NCBI RefSeq assembly: GCF_003952945.1
Contig: NZ_QXGK01000005.1
Location: forward strand, 1 to 64,000
Length of the DNA: 64,000 nucleotides
Origin: Bifidobacterium samirii
Lineage (GTDB): Bacteria; Actinomycetota; Actinomycetes; Actinomycetales; Bifidobacteriaceae
Direction of reading: 5' to 3'
Positions 35,085 through 45,047 of this stretch are shown here, piece by piece. The stretch's first letter is position 1. The number at the start of each line of letters is the position of its first letter. The notes under the pieces were generated by a model. The model was not told the origin of the DNA, made no database searches, and saw only the letters and a list, made by a program, of their open reading frames with translations. Made by a program: the position numbers and the translations under genes.

Positions 35085-36134
35085 TCACACGATGACGAGC
35101 TGCGGCGACCCGTAGAAGTCGAGGATGCGCCCGACATAGTCGCCCAGCGTCGCGTTGGGCATGCTGAAGATCTCGTGGACGGCGTCGTCGTAGCGCACGC
35201 GTTCGATGTCGGCGCCGCCGTCGCGCACGCGCGCGACGAAGCGGTCCTGCGGCTCGTTGAGCACCCACACGTCGCGGCCGGACTGGAACAGCAGGATCGG
35301 CGTCTCGATCCGGTCGCATGCGGACGTCTTCTGCACGGCGCGCGACAGGCGCAGCGCCTGCCGCACCCACGAGAACGCGGCCGCATTGGTCCGGTGATGC
35401 GGGTCGGCGAGCCGCTGTTCGTGATACCAGCGCACGCGCGCCTGCGACGCCCCCTCATGCTCCTCGGGTTTGAACTCGGGGTCCATCGGCCCTTGGCCGA
35501 ACACGGCGCGGCGGCCCATCCCGCACGCACACAGGATCTCGGCGGCGAGCGAGGCGACCCAGTTCGGCACGCCGGTCGCGGGCGCGATCATCGGCGACGA
35601 CAGCACGGCCTTGTCGAACAGGGTGGGATGCTGCTCCAGGACGGCCGCGCCGATGCCGCCGCCCATCGAATGGCAGTACAGGTGCATCGGCTGGCCGTCC
35701 GAGTAGGCGCGGCCGACGGTCTCGGCGAACTTGGCGAGGTCGGCCACGTAGCGACGCCAGTCATCGATGTACACGATGTGGTCCTCGTCGACGTCGCGTG
35801 CGGAATGGCCGTGGCCGCGGTGCTCCATCATGCACACCGAATAGCCGGCGAGCAGGAAGTACCAGATCATCTCCGCGTATTTCGCGGCGAATTCGGTGAA
35901 GCCGTGCGAGATGACGACCGCACCGTGGAAGACACCGGTCGCGCCCTCCTCGCGCAGGTCGTCGAACTTCGCCGCGTCGTAGCACACGTAGTGCAGACGG
36001 CCGTCGACCGGCGGCAGGCCCGGCTCCTCGGCCGGGTCCATCCATCCTTCGACGCGGCACGCCTCCAGCGCGGGCAGCACCCGCTCCCCCATCTGCCGCG
36101 CGTACCGTTCCTCATCGATCAGCCTGAAGTCCAT
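35085..36134 (-). CDS. Alpha/beta hydrolase (monoglyceride lipase/lysophospholipase-like)
   Basis: 349 aa, serine hydrolase of the hydrolase_4 type. Oxyanion region ISHGFTEFAAKY, then MEHRGHGHSARD, nucleophile Ser156 in CHSMGG (Cys replaces the usual first Gly), acid Asp288 in SGRDVW and His320 in DAVHEIF. Expected to cleave an ester of a lipid such as a monoacylglycerol or lysophospholipid; no signal peptide, so cytosolic. The start at 36134 has no Shine-Dalgarno, but TAGAGT lies exactly 7 nt upstream (plus 36142-36147), suggesting a leaderless transcript. Single-gene unit. Confidence 0.85.
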   Translation of the reverse strand: MDFRLIDEERYARQMGERVLPALEACRVEGWMDPAEEPGLPPVDGRLHYVCYDAAKFDDLREEGATGVFHGAVVISHGFTEFAAKYAEMIWYFLLAGYSVCMMEHRGHGHSARDVDEDHIVYIDDWRRYVADLAKFAETVGRAYSDGQPMHLYCHSMGGGIGAAVLEQHPTLFDKAVLSSPMIAPATGVPNWVASLAAEILCACGMGRRAVFGQGPMDPEFKPEEHEGASQARVRWYHEQRLADPHHRTNAAAFSWVRQALRLSRAVQKTSACDRIETPILLFQSGRDVWVLNEPQDRFVARVRDGGADIERVRYDDAVHEIFSMPNATLGDYVGRILDFYGSPQLVIV

Positions 36135-36309
36135 GACGACCACTCTAACGGCAGTCCCGCCCCGCCGCACCGCGCCACGCGTGCAAGCGTGCCGATACAA
36201 AGGCGATTCCAACGAACTTCATCGGGATGGATATGATGCTCGGCACGACCATCGGCTCATCATCATCGGACAGTGTCTCGCCGAGCACGATACCCATCGC
36301 TGTCCTCGG

Positions 36310-36972
36310 TCATATCGCTGAAGAATCATGACGCCTTACTAGGTAAAAATGTCCTCCATCGATATCGACCCTTCGGAAGCCCATCCACCGCATGGCCGAC
36401 AGACATCCGATGCCGATCAGCACTCCCATGACATTGGTGCAGATATCCAGAACGTCCAGGACGCCCAGATGGAACACGAACTCCAGACTTTCCACCAGGA
36501 TGCTTCCCGAAACCCCTATTATCACGGCGAATCGGGCTCCCCTGCATGAGGCGAGAAAGAAACCCACAGGAATCAGCAGGACGATGTTCAGCACTGGCGT
36601 GATGGATCCGGCCATCAGTTCATCAAGGAACCCGGCGATGTCGAGATTGATCCCCCAAGCCGTCACATTATTCCAGGATTTCAATACCATGCAGAGCATA
36701 AGCCCGACCGAATAGGCAATGCCTCCGCACAAATACATCGCAAAGGAAATTCGGTGGAATGCAAGGCCGCATATCATATATGCACACCATATCGCAGGCA
36801 AGACCACCCCGATCGCATATGCCAGAACGAACACCTGCATCGAATTTTCAATCAATCCGGATGTCAGGAGCATCACATACTGCCAGAGTAAACGAAAGTA
36901 TATATGGTTGAAGCAATACCAACATGCACCGGCCGACAATCCCCACAATGCCAGTGAGCCATAGCGTCTCAT
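36310..36972 (-). CDS. VanZ-like membrane protein
   Basis: 220 aa with about six hydrophobic helices. The VanZ signature region is at 140-200: NIVLLIPVGFFLA, then ESLEF, then DVLDICTNVMGVLIG. VanZ relatives occur in many Gram-positive genomes without glycopeptide resistance, so no resistance phenotype can be claimed. The gene is visibly more AT-rich than its neighbours, hinting at transfer. The ATG at 36972 has no close ribosome binding site, but TATCAT lies exactly 7 nt before it (plus 36980-36985), as in other putatively leaderless genes here; a longer version starting at 37041 is possible. Confidence 0.75.
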   Translation of the reverse strand: MRRYGSLALWGLSAGACWYCFNHIYFRLLWQYVMLLTSGLIENSMQVFVLAYAIGVVLPAIWCAYMICGLAFHRISFAMYLCGGIAYSVGLMLCMVLKSWNNVTAWGINLDIAGFLDELMAGSITPVLNIVLLIPVGFFLASCRGARFAVIIGVSGSILVESLEFVFHLGVLDVLDICTNVMGVLIGIGCLSAMRWMGFRRVDIDGGHFYLVRRHDSSAI

Positions 36973-37150
36973 AGCGGAAATGATACCTCCGCAGAGAAGC
37001 GATAGCGACCGGCCCGGAAATACCGGCCTCCGCACCGGCAAATTGAGGAACGACGGGACCGGACCATCATAGGGGCCAAGGATCGTCCGGGAAGCTCGCT
37101 TGTACGGAAAACATGACAGCGGAATCGTCTTCAGTACCGGACCACGGCCC

Positions 37151-37268
37151 CCTCAGAAACGTCGCAACGGACACGCAATCATCATGTATGCGTGCCAGTT
37201 GTGAGGAAACGAAGCCCTCAAACTTCGCAACGGACACGCAGACCCTGCGATCGCGTGTCCATTGCGAA
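37151..37268. repeat. Tandem palindromes (gcaacggacacgc family), two units
   Basis: Unit 1 (37151-37206) is bounded by CCTCA/TGAGG and has imperfect arms around GCAACGGACACGCA. Unit 2 has arms TTCGCAACGGACACGC (37224-37239) and GCGTGTCCATTGCGAA (37253-37268). Period 63 bp. It lies in the 347-bp gap upstream of the VanZ-like gene and downstream of the YhgE pair; nothing else was recognised in 36986-37319. Confidence 0.88.
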
Positions 37269-37319
37269 GGAACGGGCCGAAGATGTGACACATGGACGCG
37301 GAACGCCCGCCGCCCACCG

Positions 37320-39680
37320 TCACATGACCTTGGTGCTCTCCAGGTTGTGGATGATCCAGTTGTTGAGGCGGATGACCGGCTTGCGCAGGACGAGGCCGAG
37401 CAGCAGCGACGGGATGAGGAACAGCGCCAGCTTGCCCATCGCGATCCAGTACTCGTTGCCGTAGGAGCCTGCCATCGCCGCGTGCATCGCGTCGACGCCG
37501 TACGGGAACATCAGGAACTTCGCGACCGCCTGGAAGTACCACGGGAGCGTCTCGATCGGGAACGTGCCGCCCGAGCCGGCCACCTGCATCACCAGCAGCA
37601 CCACGGCGATCGCCTTGCCGATGTCGCCGAACGAGACGGTCAGCGTGTACATGATGTTCGAGAACACGATCGCCGCCAGCCAGCCGGCCAGCAGGAACCG
37701 CCACAGGCTCTCGCACTGTGCGCCCAGGTAGAACACGTCGCCCAGGCATACGAGCGTAGCCTGCAGCAGCGCGAACACGGCGAAGATCAGGTAGCGGCCG
37801 AAGTACTCGTGGTGGAGCTTGAGGCCGAACTGCCGCGCGTTGCCGGGCGTCTCGGCGCGCGGCTTCATCAGCACGTCGAGCGCGGCGGCCGGTCCGGCGA
37901 CGCGGCCGGCGACCATCGCGTCGCGCAGTCCGGTGCGCGCGCCGAGCGGCAGGTCGTTGCCGAGGCCGAGGATCTTCGCCTTCTCGTGGTCGGAGACGGC
38001 GACCTTGAGCATCGCGACGAGGATGATCGACCCGACCCAGATGGACAGGATCGTGTAGAACGGGGTCATCGCCGAACCGTAGTTCTCGACCGGGTACACG
38101 GCGACGCGGTCGACGCGCACGGGTGCGGAGATGAGTGTCGCGATCGTGTCCGCGTCGGTGCCGGACACGAGTGCGGACAGGTTCTCGCCGCCGTCGTCGA
38201 GCGTGGACGTCAGCTTGCCGCTGAGCCTGTCGAGCTTGTCGGCGGAGTCCGTCAGCGACGAGGCCGCGTCCGCCATCGCCTTGCGCGCGGTGTCGATCTG
38301 CGAGCCCAGGTCGCCGGTGAGGCCGTCGACGCCGTCCAGTGCGGACGACAGGCCGTCGATCACGGTCCCGACCTGCGAGGACAGGTCGTCCAGCGACGAC
38401 GCGAGCGCCTCGACCTGGGGTTCGAGCGTCGAACGGTACGAGGAGCGGACGTCGTCGATCTGCTGTTTCGCCGCGTCGAGCTTGTCGGCCAGCTGGGCGC
38501 GCGTCTGCTGCGCGTCGGCCTTGCCGTCGGCCACCTGCTGCGCCGCTTCGCCGAGGCCGTCCGCGGTCTCGCGCAGCCGCTTGGCGGCCGCCGACGCCTG
38601 GTCGGCGGCCGCGTTCAGCGCGGCGCGCAGCGTGTCCAGGGCCGTCTGGTCCGAGCCGGCTTCCGACGATCCGCCCAGCGAGTCGGCCATCCTGCGGAGC
38701 GAATCGGCGTACTCGTCGAGCGCCTTGGCCTGGTCGTTGACGGACGTCTGCATGTCGGTCAGCGCGTCGTGCAGCTGGTCGCTTTGGTCGCCGATCGCGT
38801 CGAACGACTTGCCGAGCTGGGTCTTGACGTCGTCGTAGGCGCCGGACGCCTTGTCGAGCGAGTCGCCGACCGAGTCCATCGCGCCGGACAGCGCGTCGCC
38901 CAGGCTCGTCATGCCGTCGCGGCCCTGTCCGAGGGCGGTCTTCGCGTCGGCGGCGGTGGATCCGGTGGTGCCGAGCAGCTCGTCGGTGGAGTCGATGATG
39001 CCGCCGATCGACCCCATCAGGCCGGCGTACGCGTCCATCTGCGCGGCGGCCGAACGCAGGTTCGATGCCAGCGATCCGATGTGTTCGGTGGCGTTGTTCA
39101 CGTACTGCGCCATCTGCGGGCTCTGCGTGTAGTCCACCATGTTGGAGGCGAGGTCGAGCGCCACTTCGCCGATCGTCTTGACGAACGTCTGGTCGATGGT
39201 CGTGGCGACGGTGCTGGCGCCCTTGTCGGTGATGTGCGGGGCGATCGGGTTGATCTCCTCGTTGAGGTAGTACTCGAGCTTCGCGTGCTCGATGTTCGGC
39301 GAGAACACGGTCATCATGTCGGCGCTGAACGTCTTGGGGATGATGAGCGCCGCGTAGTAGTCGCCGGAGTTGACGCCGTCGAGCGCCTCGTCCTTGCCGA
39401 CGAACTGCCAGTCGAGGGCGTCGTTGGCGCGCAGCGCGCTGATGACGGTCTCGCCCACGTTGATCTCGACGGGCATGAGGTCGGACTTGTAGCCTTCGTC
39501 GACGTTCGCGACGGCGACCTTGAGCGCCTTGGTGTTGCCGTACGGGTCCCAGCTGGCGGCGATGTTGTACCACGCGTACAGCGACGGCACCACGATGAGG
39601 CCGAGGGCCACGATGAGCGCGATCACGTTGCGGGTGGCCTGGCGCACGTCGCGTACGAAGATGCGTCGGATGTTCCTCAT
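37320..39680 (-). CDS. YhgE/Pip-family membrane protein (second of pair)
   Basis: 786 aa. An N-terminal helix (NVIALIVALGLIVVPSLYAWYN) and the family motif SWDPYGNTKALKVAVANVDEG are followed by an extracytoplasmic coiled-coil-rich region of about 350 residues, then a conserved PVENYGSAMTPFYTILSIWVG segment and about five C-terminal helices of ABC-2 permease type. Relatives include the lactococcal phage infection protein and YhgE; their transport role is unsettled. The start at 39680 has GGAGACGA upstream and overlaps the previous gene by 4 bp, so the two proteins are probably made together and may form a complex. Confidence 0.87.
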   Translation of the reverse strand: MRNIRRIFVRDVRQATRNVIALIVALGLIVVPSLYAWYNIAASWDPYGNTKALKVAVANVDEGYKSDLMPVEINVGETVISALRANDALDWQFVGKDEALDGVNSGDYYAALIIPKTFSADMMTVFSPNIEHAKLEYYLNEEINPIAPHITDKGASTVATTIDQTFVKTIGEVALDLASNMVDYTQSPQMAQYVNNATEHIGSLASNLRSAAAQMDAYAGLMGSIGGIIDSTDELLGTTGSTAADAKTALGQGRDGMTSLGDALSGAMDSVGDSLDKASGAYDDVKTQLGKSFDAIGDQSDQLHDALTDMQTSVNDQAKALDEYADSLRRMADSLGGSSEAGSDQTALDTLRAALNAAADQASAAAKRLRETADGLGEAAQQVADGKADAQQTRAQLADKLDAAKQQIDDVRSSYRSTLEPQVEALASSLDDLSSQVGTVIDGLSSALDGVDGLTGDLGSQIDTARKAMADAASSLTDSADKLDRLSGKLTSTLDDGGENLSALVSGTDADTIATLISAPVRVDRVAVYPVENYGSAMTPFYTILSIWVGSIILVAMLKVAVSDHEKAKILGLGNDLPLGARTGLRDAMVAGRVAGPAAALDVLMKPRAETPGNARQFGLKLHHEYFGRYLIFAVFALLQATLVCLGDVFYLGAQCESLWRFLLAGWLAAIVFSNIMYTLTVSFGDIGKAIAVVLLVMQVAGSGGTFPIETLPWYFQAVAKFLMFPYGVDAMHAAMAGSYGNEYWIAMGKLALFLIPSLLLGLVLRKPVIRLNNWIIHNLESTKVM

Positions 39681-42388
39681 CGTTCGTCTCCTTCGATGGT
39701 GTCGGTGGCGGTCGTCGTCGCGGCGGGCGGGAACGACGGCGGCATGGCCGTCGGCGTGCCGGCGTCGCCGTCGGAAGCCGTCGGCGGCGTCGCGCCGGCC
39801 TTGTGCTGCGGATGCGGGCGTCGCGCGGTCGTCATGACGCCGCCGTGGAGCATCGCGGCGCGGAATTCGTCGGCGGTCATCGCGCTCACGCCGATCTGCC
39901 GCGCGTAGCTGTCGCGCACGAATTCGACGACGATCAGATACGCGTCGATGAGCACGATCGACGCGATCCACGCGGTGAGCATCGCGATCTTCGACTGGAT
40001 GACGAACAGGAGCACGAGGAACACGAACGGCAGCACGAGCAGCGCGGCGAGGCCGGCGCGCACGAGCCGCGGATAGCGGGCGAAGTAGCGGTGGGCGCGG
40101 CGCGTGACCACGGAGCGCAGGTCGTCGGAGTCGCCCAGGTCGCGCAGCAGCGCGCTGAGGCTGACGCGTTCGTCGACCATGCTGTGATGCTCGGTGATCA
40201 TGAGGTCGGTGTCGCCCAGCCGGCGGTCGAACAGCGCGTTGAGGTTCATCGCGTAGCGTCGCACGATCAGGCCGACGAACAGCGCGACCGGCACGTACCA
40301 GCACAGGCTGAGCATGTTCGACGTGTAGTGGTCGCCGTAGATGCCGGCGATGGTGCCGCGCATCGCGTTGATGCCGTACGTGAACGGCAGCCACGGGTGG
40401 ATGCGGCGGAAGAAGTCGGGCATCAGCTCGATCGGGTACAGGCCGGACGCGCCGGGGATCTGGATGATGACGAGCACCACGGCGAGCGCCTTGCCGATGT
40501 GCCGGAACGCGACGCCCAGCGAGTAGATGATGTTGATGTACGTGAACGAGCACAGGATGCCGGCGAGGACGAACAGGACGGGATGGTCGCATTGGATGCC
40601 GAGCGCCAGATCGCCGACGGTCGCGATGACGGCCTGCAGCACGCCGATGACGACGAGCAGCAGCCAGCGGCCCATGTACGCGTGCGCGGCGGATACGTGC
40701 AGCCCTTCGAGTCCGTCGCGGTCGACCTCGAGCTTGTAGATCGCGATGAGCACGAAGCCGCCGACCCACAGCGCGAGGTTCGTGTAGAACGGCGTGACGG
40801 CCGACCCGTAGTTCTCGACCGGGTACACGGTCTTGGTGGACAGCTGCACGGGGCTGCCCATGAACTCGCCGATGCCTTCCGCGTCGAGGTCGAGCGCGTC
40901 GGCGATGCGCTGGTAGGCGGCGGAGCTGTCGATCGCGCCGACGTCGTCGCGTACGCCGGTGATCTCCTCGTGCAGCGTGCCGAGCGACGTGTCGGTCTTT
41001 CCGATCGTGTCGGACGCCTGCTTGGCGGTGTCGGCCAGCTGGTCGAGCAGCGAGGTCGCCTGCGCGACCGTGCCCTTGAGCGAGGCGAGCGTGCCGCCCA
41101 GCGTGGAGGTGAGCGTCTGGAAACTGCCCAGTCCCGAGTCGAGGCTCGGCATGACGGTGCCGGTGAGGGTGCCGCGCATCGTGGTGAGCGTGTCCACGCC
41201 GGTGTTCGTGGCCGTGGTGGCCGCCGATGCGAGCGCCGACGCGGCGTCTTTGCCGGAGGAGGCGAACTGCGTGCCGTGGGTGCGGAACCCGTCGACGGCG
41301 CTCTTCTGTCCGGCGACGAGCGCGTCGAGCGCGTCGAGGCTCGCCCACACCTGTTTGACGGTCTCGTCCGTGGAATCCTCGCCGTAGCCGGCGTCGCGCA
41401 GCGCGTCGCGGACCGTGTCGAGGGTGGAGTCCACCGCGTCGAGGGCGGTGTCCGCCTTGCCGGCGATCGATTCGACGGATTCCTGCGCGCCGGTGAAGCC
41501 GTTGATCAGCGTGCCGGCCGCCGTGTTGACGTCGACGCCGAATCCGGCCAGTCCGACGGCGCCCTTGTCCATCGCGTCGGCGGCGGACGACGCGAATTCG
41601 CCGGAGCTTTTCCGCGCTTCGGCCAGCAGCGGCGACGTCTGTTCGAGCGAACGCTGCGCGGTGTCGATCTGCGTGGATGCGGTCGCCAGGTTCCGTTTCG
41701 CGTCGGCGGTCAGGTCGATCGTGGAGGACAGCGAGTCCTGCATGTCGGCGAGGGACGCGCGTACGTCGGCGATGCCGTCGAGCACGCGGTTGAGGTCCGT
41801 GACGATCTCGCCGCTCGCCGTCGTGGTCGTGTCGCCGAGCTTGCCGCCCGTGTCGGCGATCGCGTCGGCCACCGCGCGGCTCACGGTCTGCACGAACTGC
41901 GAGTTGATCTGCTCGTCGATGGTGGTCGCGCCGGTGTCGGTGATCTTGGGCGCGATCGCGTTCTTCTTCTCGTTGACGTAGTACTTGAGGCTGGGCTGCC
42001 TGCCGCCGTCGGTGACGGATTCGACGAGGCTTGCGCTGAAGTCGCGCGGCAGTACGATCGCCGCGTAGTATTCGCCGGATTTGACGCCTTCGACGGCCGC
42101 GTCCTCGTCGACGAACCGCCAGCCGAGCGAGTCGTTCTCCTTGAGTTTGGCGACGACCTCGCTGCCGGCGTCCAGATGGCCGGTCAGGTCGCTGTCGGTG
42201 CCGCGGTCCTCGTTGGCGACGGCGACCTGCAGGTTGCCGGTCGCCGAGTACGGGTCCCAGTTGGCGAGGATGTTGAACCACGCGTACAGCGAGGGGATGA
42301 TCGCCACGCCGATGGTGACGACGAGCGCCACCGGGTTGCGCACGATCCGCATGATGTCGCGGGTGAAGATACGCCAGACCGTCCGCAT
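39677..42388 (-). CDS. YhgE/Pip-family membrane protein (first of pair)
   Basis: 903 aa, paralogue of the following gene: NPVALVVTIGVAIIPSLYAWFN, then NWDPYSATGNLQVAVANEDRG, a long extracytoplasmic helical region, then PVENYGSAVTPFYTNLALWVGGF and C-terminal helices. It carries an extra cytoplasmic/membrane segment of about 150 residues at the C-terminus (from roughly 750) that the partner lacks. Two different YhgE/Pip genes in tandem occur in several actinobacteria; the function is unknown, possibly export of a lipid or protein substrate. Divergent from the peptidase gene. Confidence 0.87.
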   Translation of the reverse strand: MRTVWRIFTRDIMRIVRNPVALVVTIGVAIIPSLYAWFNILANWDPYSATGNLQVAVANEDRGTDSDLTGHLDAGSEVVAKLKENDSLGWRFVDEDAAVEGVKSGEYYAAIVLPRDFSASLVESVTDGGRQPSLKYYVNEKKNAIAPKITDTGATTIDEQINSQFVQTVSRAVADAIADTGGKLGDTTTTASGEIVTDLNRVLDGIADVRASLADMQDSLSSTIDLTADAKRNLATASTQIDTAQRSLEQTSPLLAEARKSSGEFASSAADAMDKGAVGLAGFGVDVNTAAGTLINGFTGAQESVESIAGKADTALDAVDSTLDTVRDALRDAGYGEDSTDETVKQVWASLDALDALVAGQKSAVDGFRTHGTQFASSGKDAASALASAATTATNTGVDTLTTMRGTLTGTVMPSLDSGLGSFQTLTSTLGGTLASLKGTVAQATSLLDQLADTAKQASDTIGKTDTSLGTLHEEITGVRDDVGAIDSSAAYQRIADALDLDAEGIGEFMGSPVQLSTKTVYPVENYGSAVTPFYTNLALWVGGFVLIAIYKLEVDRDGLEGLHVSAAHAYMGRWLLLVVIGVLQAVIATVGDLALGIQCDHPVLFVLAGILCSFTYINIIYSLGVAFRHIGKALAVVLVIIQIPGASGLYPIELMPDFFRRIHPWLPFTYGINAMRGTIAGIYGDHYTSNMLSLCWYVPVALFVGLIVRRYAMNLNALFDRRLGDTDLMITEHHSMVDERVSLSALLRDLGDSDDLRSVVTRRAHRYFARYPRLVRAGLAALLVLPFVFLVLLFVIQSKIAMLTAWIASIVLIDAYLIVVEFVRDSYARQIGVSAMTADEFRAAMLHGGVMTTARRPHPQHKAGATPPTASDGDAGTPTAMPPSFPPAATTTATDTIEGDER

Positions 42389-42632
42389 CCGTGTCCTCCG
42401 TCCGATTCGTTCCGTTATGTGCCGTTATGTGCCGTGTGTTGCGTCTGTTCCAGTCCGACCGGTCGTGCGCGGCGGTCCCCCGCCGCCGCGGATCGCACGG
42501 TCCGCTGGACGAGTATAGGCGCGGGGATGCGCAAGCCGTCCCGCAGGCGAACAAAACCCGACACACGCCCTGCGTATGCCGGGTTCGCCGGTGAGCGGCC
42601 GTCCGGGACCGCGTGGCGTAGTATCGGACCCT
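42389..42632. other. Divergent intergenic region between YhgE and peptidase genes
   Basis: Holds a tandem 10-bp duplication (GTTATGTGCC twice, about 42413-42433), a weak AACCCG/CGGGTT stem near 42555-42585 and the -10-like TAGTAT (42619-42624) of the peptidase gene. No gene was seen. Confidence 0.5.
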
Positions 42633-45020
42633 ATGAGCGAATACACCGATATCAATGAGGCAATCAGGGAATTCCCCCGCCGCAAGGCCCGGACGCTGCG
42701 GTTCGGCTCGGGCGCGCCGCGTTCGGCCCGCGTGGTCGGCGACGGCTCGCGCGCGCTGTTCCTGCGCTCCGACGGTCCGGAGGACATCGTCACCGCACTG
42801 TGGATGAGCGGCTTCGACGCGGCCGGCGAGCCGTGCGAGGTCGTGCTCGCCGACCCGCGCGCGCTGCTGGCCGACGCGGACGACGAGGACGTGCCCGCCG
42901 AGGAGAAGGCGCGTCGCGAGCGCGCCCGTGAAGGCGGCTCCGGCATCGTGTCGTACAGCGTCGACGCGGCCGGCGAACGCGTCGTGTTCACGATCAACGG
43001 ACGCCTGTTCCTCACCCCGATCCCCGCATCCGTCGACGCCGCCGACGATGCGGCCGCCGCCACGCGCCAGCTGGCCGCCGCGGCGATCGACGCCGACCAG
43101 TCGGCGTTCACGCCGGTCCTCAACCCGCGCATCTCGCCCGACGGACGCCACGTCATGTACACGACCGGCACGCGCCTCGTCGTCGTCGACATCGCCGACG
43201 ACGGCGCCGACGACCATATCGCCGCGATCGCCGACGTGGACGCGCGCAACGCGGCCGCCGCCGACGCGCCGTGGCGCATCGGCCTGGCCGAGTTCGCCGC
43301 CGGCGAGGAGATGGACCGCTACGACGGCTTCTGGTGGGCGCCCGACTCGCGCGGCGTGCTCTACGAGACGTACGACACGACCCCCGAACCGATGTGGTAC
43401 ATCGCCGACCCGGCCAACCCCGACCATCCGGTGCCCGGCACCCGCTATCCGCGCGCGCTCACCCGCAACGTCGACGCGTACCTGACCCGTGCCGCGCTCG
43501 CGTTCGACGAGGACGGCCGTTGCACCGGCGTCGCCGCGTCCGCCGACGTCGCGTGGGACCGCGAGGCGTACGAGTATGTCGCCGCCGTCAGCTGGACCGG
43601 CGGCCACGAGCCGCTCGTGCTCGTGCAGAACCGCCGCCAGACGCGCGACCAGGTGCTCGCCGTCGCCGCCGACGGCACCGTGCGCGTGCTCGAGGAGCAT
43701 GCCAACGACCAGTGGCTCGACCTCGTCGGCGGCACGCCCGCCTACACGCCCGACGGCCGCCTCGTGTGCGCGCTCAACGACATGGACGCCGACACGAACC
43801 GTCTGACCGTGGACGGCCGCGCGTTCACGCCCGTCGGCCTCAACGTGCGCGGCGTGCTCGACGTGACCGACGACGACGTGCTGTGCGTCGTACAGCGCGA
43901 CCCCGCCCTCCTGCCCGACGTGCCGGCCGTGTGGGCCGACACCGCCGACGGCCACGACGCGCGCAGCTTCGACGTGGTCGCCATCGCCTACGACGGCGCC
44001 TGGTCGCCGGAGACGGCCGAGCCGGGCGTGTGGACGATGTCGCGCGGCGAGCGCGGCAACGTCGTCTCCGGACGCATGATGGCCTCGCCGCGCACGCGCG
44101 TCTCGCACTGCGTCGACGTCACCGACACGGTCGCCGCCGACGGCGAGCCGGTCGAACAGAGCTGGGCCGTCGCCGTCCTCTCGGACGACTCCGCCGAACC
44201 CGGCTTCGCGCCGAATGTGACGTTCACCCGCATGGGCGAGCATGCGCTGCACACGGCGATCATCGCGCCGAGCGAGTCCAGCCCGTACGCGCACGCCGCA
44301 AGCCTGCCGGTGCTCATGAAGCCGTACGGCGGCCCGGGCGCGCAGCAGGTCGTCGCCTCCCAGGCCTACTACTGGGACGCCCAGTGGTGGGCCGACCAGG
44401 GCTTCCTCGTCGTCACCGCCGACGGCCGCGGCACCACCGGCCGCGGACCGAAGTGGGACCGTGAGATCTTCGAAGCCATGAAGGACGTGACCCTCGCCGA
44501 CCAGGTCGAGGCCGTGCACGCGTTGAGCGACGCAATCGCCTCGCTCAACGACGCGTTCGCCGCGCTCGGCGAGACGCGCCGCATCCCCGCGCCCGACCTC
44601 GATCGCGTGTGCATGATCGGCTGGTCGTACGGCGGCTTCCTGTCGGCGCTGGCCGTGCTCGACGCGCCCGACGTGTTCCACGCGGCCTGCGCCGGCGCCC
44701 CGCCGACCGACTGGACGCTGTACGACACGCACTACACCGAGCGCTATCTGGGTCTCGACCCGGAGACGTACCGCCGCAACAGCATCGTCGAGGACGCGCC
44801 GAACCTGCGCCGCCCGCTCATGCTGATCCACGGCTTCGCCGACGACAACGTCACGATCGCGCATTCGCTGCGTCTGTCGCAGGCGCTGATGGCCGCCGGC
44901 CGCCAGCACACGTTCCTGCCGCTGACGGGCATCACGCACATGACCAACGACGAGACGGTCGCCGAGAACCTGCTCATCCTCCAGCGCGACTTCCTGTACG
45001 ACGCGCTGGGCATGCGCTGA
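42633..45020 (+). CDS. Dipeptidyl-peptidase IV-type serine peptidase (S9)
   Basis: 795 aa. The N-terminal DPP IV propeller (about 50-520) includes EEMDRYDGFWWAPDSRGVLYE; the C-terminal hydrolase has Ser665 in GWSYGGF, the Asp pair 737-738 in GFADDNV and His769 in GITHM. Removes dipeptides, typically X-Pro or X-Ala, from peptide N-termini. No signal peptide, so it probably acts on imported peptides. The ATG at 42633 has no Shine-Dalgarno, but TAGTAT lies 8 nt upstream, which suggests a leaderless transcript. A palindromic repeat follows the stop codon. Confidence 0.9.
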   Translation: MSEYTDINEAIREFPRRKARTLRFGSGAPRSARVVGDGSRALFLRSDGPEDIVTALWMSGFDAAGEPCEVVLADPRALLADADDEDVPAEEKARRERAREGGSGIVSYSVDAAGERVVFTINGRLFLTPIPASVDAADDAAAATRQLAAAAIDADQSAFTPVLNPRISPDGRHVMYTTGTRLVVVDIADDGADDHIAAIADVDARNAAAADAPWRIGLAEFAAGEEMDRYDGFWWAPDSRGVLYETYDTTPEPMWYIADPANPDHPVPGTRYPRALTRNVDAYLTRAALAFDEDGRCTGVAASADVAWDREAYEYVAAVSWTGGHEPLVLVQNRRQTRDQVLAVAADGTVRVLEEHANDQWLDLVGGTPAYTPDGRLVCALNDMDADTNRLTVDGRAFTPVGLNVRGVLDVTDDDVLCVVQRDPALLPDVPAVWADTADGHDARSFDVVAIAYDGAWSPETAEPGVWTMSRGERGNVVSGRMMASPRTRVSHCVDVTDTVAADGEPVEQSWAVAVLSDDSAEPGFAPNVTFTRMGEHALHTAIIAPSESSPYAHAASLPVLMKPYGGPGAQQVVASQAYYWDAQWWADQGFLVVTADGRGTTGRGPKWDREIFEAMKDVTLADQVEAVHALSDAIASLNDAFAALGETRRIPAPDLDRVCMIGWSYGGFLSALAVLDAPDVFHAACAGAPPTDWTLYDTHYTERYLGLDPETYRRNSIVEDAPNLRRPLMLIHGFADDNVTIAHSLRLSQALMAAGRQHTFLPLTGITHMTNDETVAENLLILQRDFLYDALGMR

Positions 45021-45047
45021 TCCCATCCGCCGCCGGCGGAATCCTCT

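Noticed and set aside
36310-36972. Glycopeptide resistance gene vanZ
   Set aside because: Only the general VanZ-like family pattern is visible; no other van genes are nearby, so a resistance role is not supported.
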